Shown here in pieces: positions 53,094 to 64,000 of a stretch of DNA of 64,000 bases. Position 1 is the stretch's first letter. Every line of letters starts with the position of its first letter. The stretch is from Theocolax elegans. Taxonomy: Eukaryota > Arthropoda > Insecta > Hymenoptera > Cerocephalidae. The stretch covers positions 7,295,277-7,359,276 of the forward strand of contig CM047430.1 of NCBI GenBank assembly GCA_026168455.1. Direction: 5' to 3'. The notes under the pieces are model-generated. The model worked only from the letters and a program-made list of their open reading frames with translations, had not been told where the DNA came from and did not search any database. Position numbers and translations under genes: made by a program.

Positions 53094-54586
53094 TGTGACA
53101 ATGCAAATACGGCATGTCATTTAGTGCGACAATAAACTACACGCACACACACACATACAAGCCTAACCAAACCTATCCTTGCCTAATTACCCTAGGAGCC
53201 TATAAATAATAAACGATAATACCCTCCCAGTAACCGAGCTACTTGACACATGATATAAAACTACCTAGCCCACAAACAACGGTGCACAGGGGAGCAGCCG
53301 AGCAGGACACAGTAGGAGTTCACAGAAGCATAGATTACTCTTGAAATAATTTAATAATGAGCCTGACGAAGAGCCAATGAAGCAGCATGCTGAGGTGTTG
53401 AATGACAGCGAGCTGCAAAGTCTTCAGTTTAATAGCAGCATACCCAGCAAGCCAAGGAAGACCGAGCCAGAAGAAGGAGCTAATGTAGCCAGGAAACCTG
53501 GAAGCACCAGCTAATGTAGTAAGCTTCATTATAAGGGAGCAGACAGGAGCACACATTTACTTAAGGAAGTGTGTATAGGAGAGGATTGGGAAGATGGTAA
53601 GTGAGCATTATAAGTGCTGACACACACACACAATATTAATAAGACTACACATCAAGCCGTCCTTCCAAGTGGATATTTACCTGAATTATCGCCGTGTGTT
53701 CGTCCAAGCAGCTCGAGCCCGCCGTTGCATCTGTCACGCCGTGCGCCTCAAGGAGAGCGAGAGAGAAGGATATATCGGCCGTGGCAACACCCAAAAGCCC
53801 GTGTCAACGTGCCGCGTACACACACCTCCCGCGGCCCTGTTAGCACCGATATTATTAGCCGACGGGTTAACCATAAGGAACGAGAGAAATAATTACCTGG
53901 CAGGCAGCTTACGTCGTCGTCAACAGCATCGCTGCGTACGCACCGCAAGTGGGCCGTCGCGACGCATGCGCGCACACAGGCAATGCGTCGACCACGCAGA
54001 TGAGAGCAGAGCTCTTCTGATCGCCGTAGCATCACGACGTCCGATCTTGTGTGAGAACTACCGTGTGTATTCATGCAGTATGAATGTAGCGAACGTGCTA
54101 ATTTATTTTGAGCAAGAGTTAAGCGAGAGCAGCGTAGCAACAAAGGTTGGTGCATCCTTATCTGTGCCGCCTTTATTTCTTACAATTAAATTCCGTGCTC
54201 CTCTATTGGGTGTGTGCGAAATATCGCGTTTCCCCCTTCTCCCCCCCCCCTTTCTTTTCTAGCAGCTTTCGACCCGCGATCGTGTATCGCAGCCGCGCCG
54301 TCGGTCGACATTAAACTCGACGCGGACGAGTAGCACAGATTCAGCCAACGATTCGTGATTTGTAATTTATAGATTGCACTCATGCAATCTGCCGTGAGCC
54401 GCTTTACGCCTTCCTAAATTCGTCCCCGCCCTGAGCCGATCGCAGCCGAGCTTGATCCCGCGTAAAGGACGCGACTGGCACCCATAATTATATAAATCGC
54501 AGCAGATAATAAATTTAGTTATCTTACACATATCTTATTTTTATTATCCCCATCACATGCACCCTAATCCTCAGTGCAGCGTGACA
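53094..54586 (+). mobile_element. Candidate Gypsy 3' LTR, ~1.49 kb
   Basis: Starts TGTGACAATG after the purine tract and could end at GTGACA (54586). A signal aataaa lies at 54509 in cagataataaattta, close to the proposed end. The interior is GC-rich from 53650 to 54480. Unsupported short frames lie on both strands. Without a 5' LTR the end cannot be proven. Confidence 0.5.
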
Positions 54587-55400
54587 AATATTATAAATAA
54601 ATAATAATAAATAATAGTTACCACATACATAAATAATCTAATATGAAGTGGTCACATTTATACTAACACAGACTACAGCAGTACTGTCCGTCTAATAATT
54701 TTTAATAACTTAAATAATATATTTTAATGTAATATATATTTTATTTGATGATTCGTTCTGTTTTTTTATCACATTTAAATCAATGTTTTTACATATATTT
54801 ATCATCATACCCTATTACGCAGACGAAAAATGAGTGAGAAAGTTGGATAAAAATATTAAAAAATTCTTTTTGTTTTATTATATATATTGTGATACCGAGT
54901 ATTTATTTTCGCTGTCAAACGAATTAAAATGGGGACGAGGGAATACTTTCGCGGTGAGGAACGAATCGTGCAAGTGCGGGCGCGTTTGGAAAAATTCTAA
55001 AAGTGAACTATTGGCGCGTTATCGGTTGCAAATGAGAGCAATAAGTAGGCGCTACGACCAGTTCGGGCGTAGCGCAGTGGTTAGTGTGAAAACCTTCAGA
55101 TCAAGACCCGACACCCGCTTCATTTTTAATTTTCGCATGCGCAGAGCCTCATGTTATAACCTACACCGAAATGACTTGGCAACTGCAAGAGGTCAACGAT
55201 CGCCTTGACGAACCAGGATTTTAGGCAAACATCATACACGAATATGAAATAAGCTAGTATAACTAGAAAACTCAAAATATTGGTCAATTTAAATAAAACA
55301 AATTACAAAGATCGAAACATATATTGAATTCTTAATTAAATGTAGAATGCATGATAAGAAACCAAAACATATCAGGAATAGTATAAAAAATCTAAAAAGT
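54587..55400. other. Mostly AT-rich stretch
   Basis: No gene beyond the tRNA-like relic at 55061. A 124-codon frame at 54834-55208 runs through that relic and is not supported. Confidence 0.5.
55061..55134 (+). pseudogene. tRNA-derived relic (SINE-head-like)
   Basis: CGGGCGTAGCGCAGTGGTTA gives a clear A box (TAGCGCAGTGG). About 45 bp later gatcaagacccgacacccgc is a decayed T arm and acceptor strand; CGGGCGT pairs with ACACCCG with one mismatch. The B box is no longer canonical. It could be a SINE head or tRNA pseudogene. Confidence 0.45.
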
Positions 55401-55542
55401 TTAAAGTTTCATAGTAAGACAGTAGTAGTCGTCCAGCTGCGTCAACGCCGCACCTATTGCTAAGTCACTAGCTTTACTTTGGACGGTAAATGGCTTAGAA
55501 AAGTCTGGACGGGCTAGCACAGGCATATCAGCTAACGCAACT

Positions 55543-56398
55543 CTAAACTGACGAAATGTCTCCTCCTGCTCCTCGCCCTAATCCCAAGCCTTTTCGCAGC
55601 AACTTGGTAAGGGGAGCCTTAACGTCAGCTTCTCGATTAATGAATCGAGTGTACCAACCTACCATCCCGAGGAAGGATCTCAGTTGTTTGATATTACGAG
55701 CAGTAGGATAGTTAAGGACTAGAGCGACTCGTTTCTCATCAGGCTTCAAGCCTTCCGCGTCCAATGTGTACCCAAGGAACGTTACGCTGGAACAACAAAA
55801 CTCACACTTCTCTCGATTCACTTCGAGTCCAGCGTCATGCAACGTCCTTAGTACGTATTCGAGCCATTTTAGATGAGCCTCAAAAGTTTCGGTAACGACG
55901 ATCAAGTCGTCTAGGTAACCAAACACATGAGGTTCCACTTTAGGCCCGAAAATTTCATCTATAAGCCATGCAAAGGCCATAGGAGCATTCATGAGGCCGA
56001 AAGGCATTCTGGTGAACTGCCACAGCCCCAGCAAATGCAGTACAATGCCGGCTCGCTTCGGCTATTAATATTTGGAAGTACGCTTCCTTAATATCGATTT
56101 TCGATATATACCTTGCATTATGCAGCTTATCCAATATGGTATCCATATTAGGAATTGGATAAGAATCACGTTTTGTGACTGCATTAAGGTTTCGAAAATC
56201 GATACTGAAACGATAACTTCCTTCGTCCTTGCGGAAGATGACCGGAAAAGCTGACCAATCACTCGCACTCGGTTCAATAATGCCCTTGTCAAACATTCTT
56301 TTGACCTCACTCTGGGCAAATTCAAGGACTTTTCGTATCTCGTATTTTATAAATTCGTACCAAAAAGAATATTTAGTTATCCGATTGGATGCCAGCAA
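55543..56398 (-). pseudogene. pol: Gypsy reverse transcriptase
   Basis: 56398-55955 carries EVKRMFDKGIIEPSASDWSA, FSIDFRNLNAVTKRDSYPIP and ISKIDIKEAYFQI. After a frameshift near 56020, 56034-55543 carries LWQFTRMPFGLMNAPMAF, the catalytic YLDDLIV, VNREKCEFCCSSVTFLGYTL and QLRSFLGMVGWYTRFI. These are consecutive Gypsy RT motifs with catalytic residues kept. The end after 55560 is unrelated sequence. Confidence 0.88.
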
Positions 56399-57056
56399 TC
56401 ACCTGAACAGTTTGACTATCGTCGTTAGGAGTCGATGCCGTGTCCGTCATCTTAGACTATTAGGTACGGCAACTGCCCTCCCCCTGAACTGTACTCCTCG
56501 GTAACGAGTTTGTATGGTTCATACTGTGCACACCATCGACAACTACCTTCTCAACCAAGGGCTCGTTGTTGAGGACAATTTCCTTCTCCATCAAGGGCTT
56601 CTTGTACTCTTTACTAGGTGTGTCACAGCAGAGTGACGATGAGCAACAACTAAAGTCGTCCACTCCAATGGTGCTAAACGGCTGAGATAACAATCTCTTT
56701 ACGCTCTATTTACCAATTATATTTCTAAAACGAGAGTATATTTGCCTTTGGAGTTCCTTAACACAATCGTTAGCTTCACGCTTTTGTTGATCTAATTAGG
56801 TTCCTTGTTCTGTTTTACTTTGCAAAGTTTGGATGGGATTGACAGCTTGTGTTCTAAGAACTTTTCCATCTGTCGAATCCCCAGAACGTTTAGGATCCTT
56901 ACACTCAGACTTACTTTCAACACCAACTTCGGTCTGAGTGGGAATATGATTTCCGTAAAGGACTTTAAAGAAGTCAGCAAAAAATTTTCTAGACTTCTAG
57001 GGGAGCTCGGGTGCCCTGCGATCTGGTTTCCCACGTTTTGGAGGAATCTGACGCAG

Positions 57057-57662
57057 TTAGGAACATGTTTGGAGTGTAACGCCACTGGCTCCACACAGCT
57101 GGCACACCATTAATACCAATTCGGTAGAGCACTGCTCAGTGGAGTGCCCAATGTTTCCGCATCGGTAGTAGGTTTGGCTCGGGCAATCCGACGACCTATG
57201 ACCGACTTTTTGGCATGTGAAACACACGCCGACAAAGTTGGTGCTGTGGTTTGTTGGGTTTACTGCAGTCGCCTGTGGTTGCACATACCTCACCCGGTTT
57301 TGTGCCATTTGTGGGACAAGAACATTTTACTGGGGCAGCTGAAAATTTTTCAAAGAACGTTTGTCTCTTTTGCCCGAGCTCTGTTTTTGTTGCCCAGGTG
57401 ACTGTTGAGAAACAGGCACGTACGATACGGATTTCGAAGTGCGGGCACTCACTCCATTATTCGATTTGCCGTATCGTTTCTGAAAACTATTAGCGACGTT
57501 GGATGTGCCGTGCAGCGGTTGCTTCGTATTCGCTTTAAGAAGAGCTTGGCGAGTTTTTCGCACTTTTCTTACTCTTCTTCTTAATAGTTTTCTGAGACGA
57601 CTGTTTTCCGAATGAGAAGACTCATCCTTACTCTTTTTGATAACAGTCGCCACTTTACCCAT
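57057..57662 (-). pseudogene. gag: Gypsy Gag C-terminal region
   Basis: 57662-57327 is Lys/Arg/Ser-rich (RKLLRRRVRKVRKTRQ). 57308-57057 encodes CFTCQKVGHRSSDC (CCHC), YRCGNIGHSTEQC (CCHC-like) and CQLCGASGVTLQTC, the same final C..C..C arrangement as the ORF at 51393. The two pieces are in different frames. Confidence 0.75.
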
Positions 57663-58647
57663 AATTCAGGGACCTAACCTGCGCCGACACTCGAAATCCG
57701 TACCCGTTATAGTATATAAATAAATTTTTAATCCAGTTCAATTTTCATTACCGCCGTTTAACTCATATACTTTGTAGATTTTAGTACCCTTCATTCCTGA
57801 TAAAAAAAATATGTATCATTACTTTAACTTAATAAGATTTTCATAATAATAAACTTTCTGAATGGTACTAGCGCCTGCTTTTTAAAATTAAGTTTAAATT
57901 GTTAAAGTTTTCTACAACTTATAATATTAATAAAGTAAGTATTTCTGAATAATCTCCATAATTTGATCAACTAATTGGTATGTTTAAATGAATTTTTTAA
58001 TCACTACTAAATTAAGCAATTAGCAAAACGGTTATTGGTAAACAACAAGTAAACCTACTTCTATAGAGACCGTTCATGGAGGGACACATGTGATTTTTTC
58101 TTTATATACAATTTTGATTGTTTCATTAAGTTTACTTATGTTAACTTTTATGCTCTATAATTAATGCACATGTAGATTATAAAATAGATATTTACTATGA
58201 TACTGTTGAACAACTGATAATATATAATAGATGGTTAATACATAACATAATGGAATTAGTAGGAGGTGCGTGTAATCGTCGAGTCGAACTGTGCACGTAC
58301 CTTCTAGAGGAAACCGTCGTCTGCTAGTTCCTAATAAGTTCAATCGAGATATGGCTATTAATACAAAATAGTTTTCTATAGACATTTTGTGACGATCACG
58401 CAGGGTATTAGGGCATGGCGACAAGGGCGAAATAAGCGATTGATAAAAATATTAATAATTTATTTTAATAATAGATAAAGGGTTTAGGGCGCCAGCCGCG
58501 TATAATTTTGGCGAAATTATAAAACGACATGAGAAGCATACTTACAAAAGAAGGAATAAATGCACCCCTTGCGGAAATAATCATACGCGTATAATGTTTA
58601 TAAATAGTTAATAAAATTATTAGTTTTTATTAGATTTTATAACGGTA
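57663..58647. other. AT-rich non-coding stretch
   Basis: No gene or known repeat recognised. Confidence 0.5.
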
Positions 58648-58912
58648 AGCGAGTTACCGATCAGGTGAGTAACTGAAAAGAGTATCGACAGCGCGGCGCG
58701 CGCAGGGAACGCGCGCGAGAATCGTGCGCAGTAGAGTATCGTTAGAGAGTTCGCGCGCGATCGACAACAACACGGTGTTGGTGACCGGTGATTGTTTTTT
58801 ACGGGATAAACGAGCGAAAGGACTGTTGTGCGTTGTGTGTGGGTGTGAGAAGCTTCTCCCCACTAACCTCCACGTCGACGGGTGCAGCAGCACATCTCAC
58901 GGACAGTGAGAA
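58648..58912. repeat. Interspersed repeat, inverted copy of 10898-11150
   Basis: gcgagttaccgatcaggtga at 58649, the gcgcgcg region, gggtgtgagaagctt and actaacctccacgtcgacg at the end are the inverse of the block at 10898-11150, with moderate divergence. Confidence 0.7.
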
Positions 58913-59770
58913 AAGGAGGCTCGGCGAAGCCCACCTTCTCGACCGTTGGAGAGAGAGAGAGAGACATATACGAGGACGAGCTCTCTCTCAATAGCACAGC
59001 CTTTTCTCTGCCGAAGCGAGATATTCAGATACGCGGTCAGTGGTGCACCACATTTAGACCCGCGTGTCTATCTAAATTTCGTGTCCCGATTTACCTGGTA
59101 CGGTCCAGGTGAGGAAGCGTTCCTCCTTTCCCCCCTCTCGTGACAATACCCGCACGGATAGAAAGGTCGGTGGTTCGCGGGAACCACTTCACGAGAGAAG
59201 GCGCGCGTGACGTAGTAAGCTTCTACGTAAAAGCTCTCTACGTCAGTGATTCATACGTCACACGGTGTGACGTATGCCATCAGGTTAAGCAGCCGATCAT
59301 ATCCGGATCGGTTGCTCGTTATCGACAGTTAAATAGATTTTAACTGATTCTTTTCGCGCTGACCTCGGGGGTAGTCATCGGTACGACTCCCCGCAAATTG
59401 TTAAAGTTCATTTATTGTTTATTTATTAATATTTATTTGTTAATTTAATAAATTGACTCGGTGAGACAATCTTTCTCGCCGATTAACAATAATATTGATT
59501 GTTGATAGTATTTTACCGGTTAACGTCCTATCCTACGAATACCGCCCTCTCCGGTGTTTATCCTAGTTGGCAATTTTGGGCATAGGGCCCAACACACGGT
59601 ATATAAGTCAAACGGAGTGTTTGACGTTGTTAACGGCATTGCACGGGAATCAAAGGGATTCCCGGCCGCATCGTGGGACTGCACACTTAAGGTTGGTAAG
59701 CTGGGACAGATTGGGCCTAACCGTGGGCCTTACGTATCCCCAGTACTCACCCCGTTACAATTTTCATAAC
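58913..59770. other. GC-richer LTR-like stretch
   Basis: Contains inverted words around gtgacgtatg (59210-59275), an ataaa signal near 59448 and a TATATAAG box at 59598, but no coding region. Composition and signals suggest an LTR of an unrecognised retroelement. Its ends could not be placed. Confidence 0.35.
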
Positions 59771-60279
59771 ACTTTATAAAGTACGGATTTTGGACTCTAG
59801 TAATAGTTTAAAAAATTTGCTAATATTTATAAGATTTTATTAGTTATTTTTAAAATTTCGTAAATATTTCTAAGTTTATTAGGTTTTATTAGATTTTTGT
59901 ATTTCGAAAATATCGTGAAAAACGGCAAAATGACACTAATAGTAACTATTGCATTTTCCTGTATTTAACTGTTTTTAGCTGTTTCTAAGTGATGTATGCA
60001 AAAAAACAAAAGCTATTAATAAAAGATTGCTATTGGTAAATATTCATATAAATTCTAAATACTTATTTACTGTATATAATAATTTAAAAAATTTATTAGT
60101 AGTTATTAGCTTTCTTAAACTCGCACATTTCTTTTGCTTTTGGAAAAAACCTAAAAGCTAACAAAATCTAGCAAAAGCTAAGAAGAGTTAATAAAAGTTA
60201 TAAATTCTTACTAACTATTAACAGAGTCCAAAATCTGCATATTAAAAATTGATTATAAAATTTATTAGTTTTTCTTAGC
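59771..60279. other. AT-rich stretch with repeated tattagtt words
   Basis: Diffuse repeats of aaagctaataaaa-type words. No gene is seen. Confidence 0.5.
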
Positions 60280-60284
60280 TCTTT

Positions 60285-60428
60285 CTGGAAATAGTATATT
60301 ACGATACATGGCCAGAAAGTTGGATTTCCTGGCCTGCGTGATATGACGGCCGAGGCGAAGCCGAGGTCGTCATAAAACGCAGGCCAGGGCATTCAAAATT
60401 CTGGCCGAGTGTCGTATACTATTTTTCT
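60285..60428. repeat. Very long hairpin 1 with GCGAAGC-centred loop
   Basis: Successive stems pair aatagtata/tatactatt, tggccagaa/ttctggcc, cctggcctgcgt/acgcaggccagg and atgacg/cgtcat around the loop gccgaggcgaagccgaggt. Together they form an imperfect hairpin of ~140 nt. Confidence 0.85.
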
Positions 60429-60611
60429 TCATCCCAGTCCGAAAGTATACAATAATATAATTAATATTAATTATTAAATAATCATTTACGACGAACAGAA
60501 AATACCAGCCGATCTTACAGTATTTGTCTGCTACGTTTTCCGTAGCCAATTTCAGAGCAAGCTTCGGGTAACCTCGCATTACGCGACACGTGAGACGTTA
60601 TATTCGATTCA

Positions 60612-60706
60612 TGTTGTATTTTTGATGCCCGCCCGACATTTGCAAAACCGAGGCGAAGCCGAGGTTTTTGCTGGTCGGGGGCGGGCATCAAAAATATAAC
60701 AAACAT
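60612..60706. repeat. Very long hairpin 2 with the same loop
   Basis: tgttgtatttttgatgcccg pairs with the inverse at 60677-60702, and inner stems cgac/gtcg and gcaaaacc/ggtttttgc enclose the loop gaggcgaagccga, the same loop as hairpin 1. Confidence 0.85.
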
Positions 60707-61180
60707 ACACATAAGCATGTATAAATTTATTGAAAAATCGTATTACTTTAGCAGCGGTTTTAATGCAAAGTTGCGATAAACAGCGTGCATAGAAGAAGTC
60801 GACTTTACATTAATAAAATTTACATTTGTAGTTAAATATCAAATGCACTGTTAAAATTTGAACATAAAAAAATGAAACATATTTCTTTCACATGTATTTA
60901 CATCACCGATATTAAATCAATATTAAATTGATAGAGTGGAATTTAAAAATGACACGAAATAGATAGAATGAACACAGTCAACATAAGTATTCTACATATA
61001 CTCTCGCTCTCTCTTTCTATCTATCGTTTTATTAAACAAAACAATTATACAAGATATTTTATAAGGCAACATTAAAATACAAATTACATTTGAAAACCAT
61101 AAGTGCTTGTAGTAAATTGATTAATAAATTTTAAATAATTTAGCAATGTTTACTTGAGAGGTTAAGCACTGTACATGTTA
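60707..61180. other. AT-rich stretch
   Basis: No feature beyond a TC-rich patch at 61003-61022. Confidence 0.5.
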
Positions 61181-61769
61181 TATTGGGAACTTTGCGGCCG
61201 TTGCTACAGCCGTTGCTATGCATCTAGGCCGCGAAAATCTGTGAACCAATCAGAGCGCGCGAGACTCCGGCCGGCCGCAAAAGTCGCTCTTCCCGTATCC
61301 ATATGCGGCCGGGAAACACGTACTTTCGGCGGGGGGATGAAGAAAAATAAATTTCCGCCTGGAACTGCACTCATAACGAAGGCGTGCATCCACCTTGTCA
61401 GTATAGAGGAGCATATCCTGGGTTGACACTTGAAATGTCACACACACAAGGTAGTCCACCACGGGAAAATGAAGGACGATAGCAATCGTATTGCCAACGC
61501 GACGACAACGTTGTCGCGCCGGCGTACTGAAGAGCTCTCTCGAGCTGGACGGGCCGACGTGCGCGCGCAACTTGCGTCGAACCGTTCGTCGACCGCAGTC
61601 GTCCCGCGTGCATCTTACGGTGAGTCTTCGCGGTCGTGCGGATATAGCCTTATTAATTGCACAAGGTTATAATTTATTTTATAACAATGTTTATGTAGTT
61701 GAACAGAAAACTATGGTTTCAAAAAAATGAACGGCTTTTCCTCGGCAGGCTTCGGCGGTTAAATCTACT
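61181..61769. other. GC-rich stretch without a supported gene
   Basis: Overlapping short frames on both strands (61175-61672) have no motif. It contains the inverse of the atttttcttcatc word from 60424. A TTGCGGCCG/CGGCCGCAA pair lies at 61191-61279. It may be the end of the hairpin-bearing element. Confidence 0.4.
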
Positions 61770-64000
61770 CTCGAAGAACCTGCGAGACGAGACACACTCG
61801 GCGTGTCGTTCAGATCGTCTCGCCTCGCAGATATCCATCGAGAACTAAAAACACATAATTTATTGTAACACATTATATATTCTTTTTATAGCAGTGTTTG
61901 TGTAGGTAAACCGTAAATTATTTTTAGTAAGGTTTACACAAAATATTCTTTTTCGGAATGCTGCGACGATTGATTATTGTTGCGTACAATCTGCGAGGCG
62001 AGACACTCTACGCGCGTCGTTTAGATTGTCTCGCCTCATAGATATCCATCGAGAACTGAAAAGCAAACACATAATTTATTGTTACAAATTATATATTTTT
62101 ATTATAGCAGTGTTTGTGAAGGTAAACCGAAAATTATTTTTAGTAATAAATACACAAAAAATACTTTTTCTCGGATGGCTGCTTTTAGTTCTCGGTGGAT
62201 ATCTACGAGGCGAGACTATGTGAACGACGCGCCGAGAGAGTCTCGCCTCGTAGATATCCACCGATGTGTTATAAGCAAGCACATAATATATTGTAAAAAA
62301 TTTTATATTTTTAATTCAGCAGTGATTGTGTAGGTAGCCGAAAATTATTTTTAGTAAGATTTACACAAAAAATACTTTTTCTTGGAACGCTGCGGCAATG
62401 GATTATTGTCGCGTAGAACCTGCGAGGCGAGACACTCATGGAGCGTCGTTTAGATTGTTTCGCCTCGTACATATCCATCGTGAACTCAAAAGCAAACACA
62501 TAAAATATTATAACAAATTTTATATTTTTATTACAGCAGTGTTTGTGTAGGTAAACCGTAAATTACTTTTAGTAAAATTTACACAAAAATACTTTTTCTT
62601 GGAAAGCTGCGGCAATTGATTATTGTCGTGTAGAACCTGCGAGGCGAGACACTTTCGGCGCGTCGTTTAGATTGTCTCGCCTCGTAGATATCCATCGAGA
62701 ACTAAAAAGCTGCCATCCGAGAAAAAGTATTTTTTGTGTATATAAAATACTAAAAATAATTTTCGGTTTACCTACACAAACACTGTTATAAAAAAAATGT
62801 AAAATTTGTTACAATATATTATGTGTTTGCTTATAACATAACGGTGGATATATACGAGGCGAGACACTCTCGGCGCGTCGTCCAGATTGTCTCGCCTCGT
62901 AGATATCCATCGAGAACTAAAAAGCAGCCAACCGAGAAAAAGTATTTTTTGTGTATATAACATACTAAAAATAATTTTCGATTTACCTTCACTAACACTG
63001 CTATAATAAAAATATAAAATTTGTTACAATATATTATGTGTTTGCTTATAACATATCGGTGGATATCTACGAGGCGAGATACTGTCGGCGCGTCGTTCAG
63101 ATTGTCTCGCCTCGTAGATATCCATCGAGAACTAAAAAGCAGCCAACCGAGAAAAAGTATTTTTTGTGTATATAACATACTAAAAATAATTTTCGATTTA
63201 CCTTCACTAACACTGCTATAATAAAAATATAAAATTTGTTACAATATATTATGTGTTTGCTTATAACATATCGGTGGATATCTACGAGGCGAGACACTTT
63301 CGGCGCGTCGTCCAGATTGTCTCGCCTCGTAGATATCCATCGAGAACTAAAAAGCAGCCAACCGAGAAAAAGTATTTTTTGTGTATATAAAATACTAAAA
63401 ATAATTTTCGATTTACCTTCACAAACACTGCTATAATAAAAATATAAAATTTGTTACAATATATTATGTGTTTGCTTATAACATAACGGTGGATATCTAC
63501 GAGGCGAGACACTCTCGGCGCGTCGTCCAGATTGTCTCGCCTCGTAGATATCCATCGAGAACTAAAAAGCAGCCAACCGAGAAAAAGTATTTTTTGTGTA
63601 TATAAAATACTAAAAATAATTTTCGATTTACCTTCACAAACATTGCTATAATAAAAATATAAAATTTGTTACAATATATTATGTGTTTGCTTATAACATA
63701 ACGGTGGATATCTACGAGGCGAGACACTGTCGGCGCGTCGTCCAGATTGTCTCGCCTCGTAGATATCCATCGAGAACTAAAAAGCAGCCATCCGAGAAAA
63801 AGTATTTTTTGAATATATAAAATACTAAAAATAATTTCCGGTTTACCTACACAAACACTGCTATAAAAAAAATGTAAAATTTGTCACAATATATTATGTG
63901 ATTCCTTATAACATATCGCTGGATATCTACGAGGCGAGATACTCTCGGCGCGTCGTTCAGATTGTCTCGCCTCGTAGATATCCATCGAGAACTAAAAAGC
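61770..64000. repeat. ~215-bp satellite with palindromic core, 11 copies, runs off window
   Basis: Each unit has a core of two 20-nt inverted arms (GGATATCTACGAGG.../...CCTCGTAGATATCC) around a ~23-nt loop with tcggcgcgtcgt, plus a ~140-nt AT-rich spacer. For example, arms at 63491-63510 and 63534-63553 are perfectly complementary. Cores lie near 61780, 61995, 62198, 62410, 62640, 62846, 63060, 63275, 63491, 63706 and 63921. Spacers up to ~62700 are in one orientation and those after it in the opposite orientation. Short open frames in the units repeat with the satellite and are not genes. Confidence 0.93.

Larger units (their letters stand above)
50080..54586 (+). mobile_element. Gypsy-type LTR retrotransposon, 5'-truncated
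   Basis: Begins inside the integrase zinc domain right after the minisatellite and continues through integrase, an extra ORF, a non-coding segment, a poly-G polypurine tract and a candidate 3' LTR. Gag, protease, RT and RNase H are absent upstream. Confidence 0.8.
55400..57662 (-). mobile_element. Second Gypsy relic: gag knuckles to RT
   Basis: In element sense: a basic Gag-like start (57662-57327), zinc knuckles (57308-57057), frameshifted protease-region remnants (57094-56460) and RT (56398-55543). No integrase or LTR is visible on either side. Multiple frameshifts are present. Confidence 0.75.

Noticed and set aside
53614..54262. Gene candidates in the Gypsy LTR region (92-197 codons)
   Set aside because: Overlapping frames on both strands without motifs, inside a candidate LTR.
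54834..55208. 124-codon open frame
   Set aside because: Runs straight through the tRNA-derived relic and has no recognisable domain.
62026..63727. Repeated 60-115-codon frames in the satellite
   Set aside because: Same peptide recurs because the DNA unit recurs; frames cross the palindromic cores and are present on both strands.
61770..64000. CRISPR-like array of palindromic repeats
   Set aside because: Spacers are copies of one another, not unique, and the repeats are far too long.

Overview
The window reads as repeat-rich, probably heterochromatic DNA from an arthropod, most likely an insect. The grounds are an AT-rich background, BEL/Pao and Gypsy LTR retrotransposons, CR1/Jockey-like non-LTR retrotransposons with insect-style endonuclease and reverse transcriptase (RT) motifs, a Helitron helicase fragment, a protein-primed-type DNA polymerase B fragment, long microsatellites and several tandem satellites. 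I cannot name the species. No convincing ordinary host gene is present. The only spliced-gene-like signal is a weak two-exon reading at 21247-21797. Almost every recognisable coding region is a decayed mobile-element copy.

Layout. 1-3060: sequence without genes, two related AT/CGG simple-repeat clusters, a double GC hairpin that could be a Helitron end, and a 200-base CA tract. 3072-4280 and 6058-10896: elements bounded by inverted repeats and filled with ~935-bp units, each holding a tRNA-like sequence with intact A and B boxes and a T-run. Between them, at about 4815-6057, lies a tandem array of ~390-bp units, each carrying a type III hammerhead ribozyme; copy 2 is canonical and has a 9-bp complementarity between loops I and II. 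11306-12405: Helitron helicase C-terminus followed by 60-bp tandem repeats. 12408-19269: a BEL/Pao element lying between 267-269-bp inverted repeats. It has an in-frame gag/pol UGA in a leaky-stop context, lacks RNase H, and has no visible 5' LTR.

21247-24010: a possible spliced ORF, an inverted duplication, a conserved but unnamed mobile-element-type protein and the exonuclease domain of a DNA polymerase B, all broken. 24800-25560: an unexplained GC-rich island. 26735-46640: non-LTR retrotransposons of at least three families, most of them abutting GA/TC microsatellites in one fixed orientation. One 5.3-kb element (40907-46177) has GA tract on both sides. 46990-48665: large palindromes. 49090-50080: a ~59-bp minisatellite.

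50080-54586: the 3' part of a Gypsy element with integrase, an extra 3' ORF carrying Gag-type zinc knuckles, a poly-G polypurine tract and a candidate 1.5-kb LTR. 55400-57662: a second Gypsy relic on the minus strand. 58648-61730: shared repeats, an LTR-like stretch and two very large hairpins. 61770-64000: a ~215-bp satellite with perfect 20-bp inverted arms, whose spacer orientation flips part-way through the array and which runs off the window end.

The most unusual items are the hammerhead satellite, the tRNA-like array inside inverted repeats, the stacking of non-LTR elements in a GA tract, the palindromic flipping satellite, and the gag/pol stop that matches the stop-CARYYA read-through rule.
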